DNA of 10,261 bases from Gammaproteobacteria bacterium. Lineage in GTDB: Bacteria > Pseudomonadota > Gammaproteobacteria > Enterobacterales > Kangiellaceae. The position numbers and the translations under genes were made by a program. Below are positions 5,832 through 10,261 of this stretch, piece by piece (the stretch's first letter is position 1; every line of letters begins with the position of its first letter). Location of the stretch: assembly GCA_013372875.1 (NCBI GenBank), contig JABXIW010000004.1, positions 1-10,261 of the forward strand, written 5' to 3'. The notes beneath the pieces are model-generated. The model made no database searches. It was not told the origin of the DNA and saw only the letters and a list, made by a program, of their open reading frames with translations.

Positions 5832-7115
5832 TTATTGCTTGATGACTTGCCCATCTTTCATCACAAACGATACTTTTTGCAAACTCTTGATATCCTCAAG
5901 CGGATTGCTATCCACCGCAATAATGTCGGCAAGTTTACCAACCTCAAGCGAACCCAGTTGATGGTCTACCTCAAGTAGTTTCGCACTGGTAATCGTCGCA
6001 CTTTGTATGGCTTCTAGCTCGGGCATTCCGACTTCCACCATATATTCAAACTCTTTGGCATTATCGCCATGCGGCGAAACCCCGCTATCAGTACCAAAGG
6101 CGATGATAACTCCAGCTTTGTATGCTTTCTCAAAGGTATTTTGGATTTGTGGGCCAACCGCTGCTGCTTTAGGGCGTACGATTTCCGGGAAATAACCATC
6201 GATTTTGGCTTTGGCTTCTACAAACTTACCTGCAGTGATCGTCGGAACATAATAGGTGCCTTTTTTCTTCATGGCCTTGATGACATCATTATCCATGTAA
6301 GTGCCATGCTCAATAGTGGTAATGCCCGCATTAACCGCTCGTAACATACCTTCTTTGCCATGAGCATGAGCTGCAACGTGCATACCATAATCTTTTGCGG
6401 TATCGATGACTGCTTTGACTTCTTCGGTAGTGAACTGGGGATTTTGACCGCTTTTGGCCAGACTCAGAACTCCTCCAGTGGCGGTGATTTTGATAAAATC
6501 GGCGCCATCTTTATAGCGCTGGCGTACAGCTTTTTTTGCATCATCTACGCTGTTAACTACACCTTGCTTTGGACCTGGATCGCCCATCAGTTGAGCATTG
6601 TAACCATTAGTTGGATCGGCATGACCGCCAGTCGTTCCCAAATGCTTGCCTGCAGAATAAACTCGGGGGCCTTTTACCCATCCTTGGTTGATGGCATTGC
6701 GTAAAGCAATAGTCACATTATAAGCGTCGCCAGGGTTTCTTACCGTGGTGAATCCTGCTTCAAGGGTGCGGCGAGCATACTCTTGTGCGTGAAAAGCTAA
6801 ATCAGCCGGATTTAAGGTGAAACGATTGATGTAGGCTGTTGGGCTCATCTCACGATCAAGATGTACATGCATATCCATCAAGCCAGGCAGGCAAGTTTTG
6901 TTGCCAAGATTAATCAAATTATCGGTTTGCTTGGGTGCACTGGATAAGATCTTTGCAATTTTATTATCTTGGATTTGAAGCCATTGATTGCTTTCGAGTT
7001 TGCCCGTTTTGACGTTCAGTAATTGGCCGCAATGTAACCACTGTTCTTTCGCTTGGCCAGCACTGGTAAAGGCTAATGCTAAGCTGGTTAAGGCAATAAG
7101 GTTGAGTTTGTTCAT
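5832..7115 (-). CDS. Exported amidohydrolase, Xaa-Pro/Xaa-Arg dipeptidase type
   Basis: A 427-residue metal-dependent hydrolase of the amidohydrolase superfamily (imidazolonepropionase-like group). The metal ligands are visible in order: H83 and H85 (HVHLD), K209 (FIKITATGG, the carboxylated bridging lysine), H250/H252 (AAHAHG), H270 (TIEHG) and D343 (GTDSG). [10 protein letters not shown] and the general layout match proteins of the Caulobacter Cc2672 / Sgx9260 type, which cleave dipeptides ending in Pro or basic residues. That substrate is inferred from the family; other amide or lactone substrates are possible. The N terminus is a signal peptide (MNKLNLIAL...SAGQA), so it acts in the periplasm or outside. 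The start at 7115 is chosen over an in-frame ATG 18 codons upstream because AAAGGAG (7124-7130) is correctly spaced and the signal peptide begins there. It is monocistronic, convergent with the peptidase gene and divergent from murB. Confidence 0.9.
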   Translation of the reverse strand: MNKLNLIALTSLALAFTSAGQAKEQWLHCGQLLNVKTGKLESNQWLQIQDNKIAKILSSAPKQTDNLINLGNKTCLPGLMDMHVHLDREMSPTAYINRFTLNPADLAFHAQEYARRTLEAGFTTVRNPGDAYNVTIALRNAINQGWVKGPRVYSAGKHLGTTGGHADPTNGYNAQLMGDPGPKQGVVNSVDDAKKAVRQRYKDGADFIKITATGGVLSLAKSGQNPQFTTEEVKAVIDTAKDYGMHVAAHAHGKEGMLRAVNAGITTIEHGTYMDNDVIKAMKKKGTYYVPTITAGKFVEAKAKIDGYFPEIVRPKAAAVGPQIQNTFEKAYKAGVIIAFGTDSGVSPHGDNAKEFEYMVEVGMPELEAIQSATITSAKLLEVDHQLGSLEVGKLADIIAVDSNPLEDIKSLQKVSFVMKDGQVIKQ

Positions 7116-7123
7116 ATTTTTCG

Positions 7124-7130
7124 CTCCTTT
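7124..7130 (-). promoter_or_regulatory. Ribosome binding site fixing the amidohydrolase start
   Basis: Read on the minus strand this is AAAGGAG, eight bases before the ATG at 7115. It decides the start in favour of the form beginning directly with a signal peptide. Confidence 0.8.
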
Positions 7131-7194
7131 TAGAGTAACATCATTACCTGATTTTTCATGACAATTCAAATCAATTACAAAAGATGTACTATTT

Positions 7195-7214
7195 CAAAAG
7201 CCTTTTGTTACAAT
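7195..7214 (+). promoter_or_regulatory. Putative murB promoter (extended -10) with overlapping palindrome
   Basis: TGTTACAAT (7206-7214) fits an extended -10 (TG, one base, TACAAT with 5 of 6 consensus bases). No good -35 is present, which extended -10 promoters tolerate. Transcription would start near 7221, about 23 bases before the TTG start. The 13-base palindrome CAAAAG-C-CTTTTG (7195-7207) abuts and slightly overlaps this element and could be an operator, but it matches no operator I know. Confidence 0.4.
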
Positions 7215-7243
7215 AACTTATCATTTAAATTGGTTCATCCAGA

Positions 7244-8263
7244 TTGTCTCGTATAAAACTCAAAGAATTTAATAGCTTTGGTATAGAAGCAACCTGCAAA
7301 AACTTTATTCGCTTTACTTCAGAAGCTGAAATTCAAACGTGGTTGGCCGACCATAAACAAGACGCCGATGAATTTTTTGTAATTGGCGGGGGCTCTAATC
7401 TATTGTTGATTGGTCATGTTCCCTTTGTTTTATTACAAGCAGATATTCAAGGTGTTGAGTATCAAGAAGCAGATGATGAGGTTTTTGTTACCGCAGGTGC
7501 GGGCGTTAATTGGCATCAATTGGTGATGGATACGCTAGATAAAGGTTATTTTGGTCTTGAAAATTTATCGCTTATCCCTGGCAATGTTGGCGCAGCGCCG
7601 ATCCAAAATATTGGAGCTTACGGCGTTGAACTCAAAGATTTGTTTGTTGAACTAACCGCGATTGAGCTGGCCACCGGCGATAAAGTCACATTTTCTCATC
7701 AGGAGTGTGATTTTGCTTATCGCTACAGTATTTTTAAAGGCAGTTTAAAAGGTCAATACATCATTAGCTCGGTAACTTTAAGGCTTTGCAAAACACCTAG
7801 CTTGAAGTTGGATTATGGCCCTATTCGTAAAGAGTTAAGCCACATTGAAGAGAGTCAAATCACCCCAAAAGATGTAAGCGATGCGGTTATCAAAATTCGC
7901 TATAGCAAACTGCCCAATCCGAATGAGCTGGGCAATGCAGGTTCTTTTTTTAAAAACCCCATTATTAGCGCTGCAGCTTATGATCGGTTGAAACAGCAAT
8001 TCCCGGAACTGGTGGCCTTTTCAATTGAAGATGGTCGCTATAAAGTTGCGGCTGGCTGGATGATCGATCAGGCGGGGTTAAAAGGTTATCGCCTGGGCGA
8101 TGCTGGTGTACATAAAGATCAAGCCTTGGTCTTGGTTAATTATGGTGATGCTAGCGGTCAAGATATCTTAAATCTGGCACGTTTTGTTGCTAAAACGGTA
8201 TATGAAAAATTTAGTGTTACTATTGAACCTGAGGTTTGGATCTTAGGTGAGACAAGTTGGTGA
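7244..8263 (+). CDS. murB: UDP-N-acetylenolpyruvoylglucosamine reductase (MurB)
   Basis: An FAD flavoenzyme of the cytoplasm. It uses NADPH to reduce UDP-GlcNAc-enolpyruvate to UDP-N-acetylmuramate, the second committed step of peptidoglycan precursor synthesis. At 339 residues it matches the E. coli-type (type I) enzyme of about 342. The FAD-binding segments GGGSNLLL and IPGNVGAAPIQNIGAYG are intact. By E. coli alignment the active-site residues are R160 (YRYSIF), S234 (GNAGSFFKNP), the proton donor, and E330 (EPEVW). The reading frame has a stop just upstream and no ATG or GTG near the conserved N terminus, so TTG at 7244 is the only sensible start. It has no clear Shine-Dalgarno, which suggests low translation. 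It heads murB-birA-coaX, with 26 bases to birA. Confidence 0.96.
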   Translation: MSRIKLKEFNSFGIEATCKNFIRFTSEAEIQTWLADHKQDADEFFVIGGGSNLLLIGHVPFVLLQADIQGVEYQEADDEVFVTAGAGVNWHQLVMDTLDKGYFGLENLSLIPGNVGAAPIQNIGAYGVELKDLFVELTAIELATGDKVTFSHQECDFAYRYSIFKGSLKGQYIISSVTLRLCKTPSLKLDYGPIRKELSHIEESQITPKDVSDAVIKIRYSKLPNPNELGNAGSFFKNPIISAAAYDRLKQQFPELVAFSIEDGRYKVAAGWMIDQAGLKGYRLGDAGVHKDQALVLVNYGDASGQDILNLARFVAKTVYEKFSVTIEPEVWILGETSW

Positions 8264-8289
8264 GACGATCTAGGTAAGGCAACTGGCTA

Positions 8290-9273
8290 ATGGCAAATTC
8301 GCAAACGGCACATAAAGAGCAACAACTAGCGCAAGTGATTCGGCTGCTAGGTGATGGCGATTATCATTCGGGGCAAAAAATTGCTGATGAATTAGGCGTT
8401 AGCCGAGCCTATGTGTGGAAACTAATCCAACAGTTGCAGGACTACGGACTAGAGCTCGAGTCGGTTTCGGGTAAAGGATACGTTTGGCAAAGCCCATCGG
8501 CACTCATCAATGAAGAAAGTTTGAGGCAAACATTGGCAGGCTTTGGACTTTCGTTGCAGCTGCATTTGACCACCGATTCCACCAATCAAAGGCTCAAAGA
8601 AAATTTTCGGGATAAATGTTTAGTGACAGCCGAATATCAAACAGCGGGGCGCGGTAGGCGTGGACGTAATTGGCAATCACCATTAGCCACCAATTTGTAT
8701 TTTTCTTATGGCTGGAAAACCGAGTTACCAGTGCAGCAACTAGGTGGTTTAAGTCTGCTGGTTGGGATCTCCATTGTGCAGGCGCTAGAAACCTTAGGTT
8801 TTTCTGGGCTTAAATTGAAATGGCCAAACGATATTCGTTACCAGCAAAAAAAATTAGCGGGTATTTTGGTGGAATTGACGGGTGATGCCGATGGCGACTT
8901 GGAAGTGATTATTGGGGTTGGCTTGAACGTTAACATGCAAACCGAGCAAGGCTCCATAGAGCAAGACTGGATCAGTTTAGCGCAAATCCAGCAACACCCC
9001 TTAGAGCGTGAACAACTGTTGGCGGCTATAATGCAAAGCCTAGTGGGCAATTTGAGTTTGTTTGAGGCCAATGGTTTTCAGTTTTTTGCCAAGGCTTGGA
9101 ACCAATACGATGAAGTCATCAATACTCAAGTTACTATTCACCAAGCAAAAGATGATATTGATGGAATTGCCAAAGGTGTCGATTTGTCGGGCGCTTTAGT
9201 ATTGGATGTGGATGGCGAGCTGCAATCAATATTTGCGGGTGATGTTAGCCTCAGAGCGAGAGTTAAGTCATGA
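8290..9273 (+). CDS. birA: Biotin-protein ligase and biotin operon repressor (BirA)
   Basis: Makes biotinyl-5'-AMP from biotin and ATP and transfers biotin to the carrier lysine of acetyl-CoA carboxylase BCCP. The form with an N-terminal DNA-binding domain also represses biotin synthesis genes when biotinyl-AMP is not consumed. The 327-residue protein has a winged helix-turn-helix (~12-67, with IADELGVSRAYVWKLI), the catalytic core with the adenylate-binding loop GRGRRGR (120-126), KWPND (177-181) and the ligase lysine K188 in KLAGI, and a C-terminal SH3-like domain ending AGDVSLR. It is therefore the bifunctional class. The ATG has AAGG (8276-8279) ten bases upstream. The stop overlaps the coaX start by four bases (ATGA). 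No biotin-operator palindrome is seen in the window. Confidence 0.96.
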   Translation: MANSQTAHKEQQLAQVIRLLGDGDYHSGQKIADELGVSRAYVWKLIQQLQDYGLELESVSGKGYVWQSPSALINEESLRQTLAGFGLSLQLHLTTDSTNQRLKENFRDKCLVTAEYQTAGRGRRGRNWQSPLATNLYFSYGWKTELPVQQLGGLSLLVGISIVQALETLGFSGLKLKWPNDIRYQQKKLAGILVELTGDADGDLEVIIGVGLNVNMQTEQGSIEQDWISLAQIQQHPLEREQLLAAIMQSLVGNLSLFEANGFQFFAKAWNQYDEVINTQVTIHQAKDDIDGIAKGVDLSGALVLDVDGELQSIFAGDVSLRARVKS

Positions 9274-10067
9274 GTTGGTTGCTTATGGACATGGGCAATA
9301 GTCGCTGTAAAGCGGTGGTGAGCGATGCTCAGTCGGTGCAATGGCTGGCGCGCTATCACTGGGATAATCAAGACTTTATGGCAGAGCATTGGCAACAACA
9401 GCTCGAAGCCATACGAAGGGATTACCCTGAAATTAGCAAAGTGTTGATTTCCAGCGTGTCATCAGATGCCAGAAAAGCTTTGGTATCTGATTGGTGTGAG
9501 CAGCTTTTGCAAGTGACGCCCGATTTTGCCATTTCGACCGATTTGTATGAAGCACAAAGCAAAGACTTGCTGAATAGCTATGATGAACCATTGGCCTTAG
9601 GGATTGATCGATGGTTAGCCATGGTGGGAGCTATTGAGCAAACCGATAAGGCCTTCGCAGTGCTGGATGCCGGAACAGCCATTACCTTGGACTTAGTTGA
9701 TGTCGACGGCAAACATTTAGGTGGCCATATAGTGCCTGGTGCTAAATTGATGCAAAAGGCATTATTTGGCGATACGGGCAAAATTGCTTTTGGCGCAAAA
9801 TTAGATCCCAGTAAAGCCAATGAGCAGCAATGGCTTGGGGTGAATAGTTTGCAAGCGGTTGAGCTTGGCACTTATCAAGCGGCATTGGGCTACTTACAGT
9901 CTTGTTTGGAGCGCTTACACCAGCATTATGGGGTGGCGCAACTGTTTGTTTGTGGTGGCGATGGTGCTGCTATGATGCAGCAAATTTCACTACCAGAAAG
10001 CATTGAATGGTTGGATTGTCCTGATTTGGTGTTCGAAGGCTTGTTTTATCAACATAAAAATGGCTAA
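9270..10067 (+). CDS. coaX: Type III pantothenate kinase (CoaX)
   Basis: Phosphorylates pantothenate with ATP, the first step of coenzyme A synthesis, in the cytoplasm. The 265-residue protein has the ASKHA-fold signatures of type III kinases: the phosphate-binding DMGNS (7-11), GIDRW (111-115), LDAGTA (132-137, with the catalytic-site aspartate D133), and GGHIVPG (151-157). It is unrelated to the P-loop CoaA found at this place in E. coli. Type III enzymes are known to need a monovalent cation and to resist CoA feedback, so control of CoA synthesis may differ from E. coli. The start overlaps the birA stop as ATGA, so translation is probably coupled. Family length is usually about 240-270, so it is complete. 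Confidence 0.96.
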   Translation: MSWLLMDMGNSRCKAVVSDAQSVQWLARYHWDNQDFMAEHWQQQLEAIRRDYPEISKVLISSVSSDARKALVSDWCEQLLQVTPDFAISTDLYEAQSKDLLNSYDEPLALGIDRWLAMVGAIEQTDKAFAVLDAGTAITLDLVDVDGKHLGGHIVPGAKLMQKALFGDTGKIAFGAKLDPSKANEQQWLGVNSLQAVELGTYQAALGYLQSCLERLHQHYGVAQLFVCGGDGAAMMQQISLPESIEWLDCPDLVFEGLFYQHKNG

Positions 10068-10203
10068 AAAAGCACCGTTTATAGCTAGAAATTGAACATT
10101 TAGCGGGCTGCGATGCGAAACCTAAAAAAATTCTAAAAAAAGCATTGCCAAACTAAAATGAGATCGCTAAAATTCCCGCCACTTAACGCAATGGTGCTTT
10201 TTT
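10066..10203 (+). repeat. Long-range inverted repeat enclosing the tRNA promoter, possible coaX terminator
   Basis: The left arm at 10066-10079 begins inside the coaX stop codon. It pairs over 14 bases (one G·T) with 10190-10203, whose end is GGTGCTTTTTT; the loop is 110 bases. The right arm can instead pair with a nearer copy: AAAAAAGC (10136-10143) with GCTTTTTT (10196-10203), plus ATTGC (10144-10148) with GCAAT (10188-10192), across a three-base bulge and a 39-base loop. The two folds exclude each other. Either could end coaX transcripts at the T run. A loop this large is unusual for an intrinsic terminator, so that role is uncertain. Confidence 0.5.
10124..10181 (+). promoter_or_regulatory. 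Stable-RNA promoter of the tRNA operon, with UP element
   Basis: -35 TTGCCA (10145-10150) and -10 TAAAAT (10168-10173) are separated by exactly 17 bases. The discriminator TCCCGCC (10174-10180) is G+C-rich, as in promoters under stringent control. The start is probably the A at 10181, giving a 57-base leader to the tRNA. Upstream, two seven-A tracts (10124-10130 and 10135-10141) are centred 11 bases apart, about one helical turn, near -53 and -42. This is the position of the two UP-element subsites bound by RNA polymerase alpha subunits. Together these are what is expected of a strong tRNA/rRNA promoter. Confidence 0.8.
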
Positions 10204-10237
10204 CACTCTTTACCAGAAATCTAGCCCATCAAGTTAT

Positions 10238-10261
10238 GCCGACTTAGCTCAGTAGGTAGAG
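10238..10261 (+). tRNA. tRNA-Thr, 5' end only (truncated by window end)
   Basis: GCCGACTTAGCTCAG plus TAGGTAGAG is the acceptor strand, position 8-9 linker and D arm of a tRNA. It equals the start of E. coli thrU (tRNA-Thr, anticodon TGT) as I remember it. The anticodon lies outside the window, so identity rests on this match and on the conserved order after birA and pantothenate kinase. The expected followers are tyrU, glyT, thrT and tufB. Confidence 0.85.

Noticed and set aside
6360..6704. 114-codon open frame on the plus strand, opposite the amidohydrolase gene
   Set aside because: It lies wholly antisense to a gene with all metal ligands intact, and looks like a shadow of its codon pattern.
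7205..7214. TTGTTACAA as a BirA biotin operator half-site
   Set aside because: Known biotin operators are long, widely spaced palindromes (TTGT-type arms about 15-16 bases apart). No matching second arm is present, and murB is not a biotin gene.
10190..10203. The right arm as a simple local intrinsic terminator
   Set aside because: No short-loop stem lies directly before the T run. Only long-loop partners exist, so it is listed as an inverted repeat with a possible terminator role.

Overview
The window is chromosomal DNA of a marine-type gammaproteobacterium with moderate-to-low G+C. A Kangiella/Aliikangiella-like or Alteromonadales/Oceanospirillales relative fits best, but the genus cannot be fixed from the sequence alone. 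The main clue is the frame of the window: the 3' end of a 5S rRNA on the left, then murB-birA-pantothenate kinase, then the first 24 bases of a tRNA-Thr. This is the order of the E. coli region rrnB-murB-birA-coaA-thrU (tyrU-glyT-thrT-tufB). A GlyGly-CTERM tail on a secreted peptidase also points to type II secretion-competent gammaproteobacteria that carry a rhombosortase.

Layout. Bases 1-75 are the end of 5S rRNA, followed by a strong intrinsic terminator (83-112). Bases 113-394 hold no gene. They carry a cluster of small hairpins and two partial copies of the 5S 3' end. A perfect -10 box precedes a TPR-sulfotransferase fusion (430-2025), which looks clearly A+T-richer than the housekeeping genes. 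Next is a four-helix membrane protein of unknown function (2121-2705) with its own terminator. A two-gene operon follows: a secreted alpha-helical-repeat protein of unknown function (2837-3892), whose 3' end overlaps the gene for a secreted, surface-sorted M14 zinc carboxypeptidase (3880-5775). A bidirectional terminator separates this from a convergent, exported amidohydrolase of the Xaa-Pro/Xaa-Arg dipeptidase type (5832-7115, minus strand).

The right third is housekeeping. murB (TTG start, peptidoglycan precursor synthesis) is followed by birA (biotin ligase and repressor), then coaX (type III pantothenate kinase) with a 4-base ATGA overlap. The tRNA operon has its own stable-RNA promoter: phased A-tracts, TTGCCA, 17-base spacer, TAAAAT and a G+C-rich discriminator.

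How it fits together. The outer genes form a conserved translation/cell-wall/cofactor block. The roughly 6.7 kb of accessory genes (430-7115) sits between rrf and murB, which are adjacent in E. coli. At least two of its products, the surface carboxypeptidase and the exported dipeptidase, suit a bacterium feeding on protein and peptides. No mobile element, CRISPR array or defence system was found. The least explained items are the helical-repeat protein coupled to the peptidase, the unnamed membrane protein, the 5S-derived repeats, and the inverted repeat enclosing the tRNA promoter.
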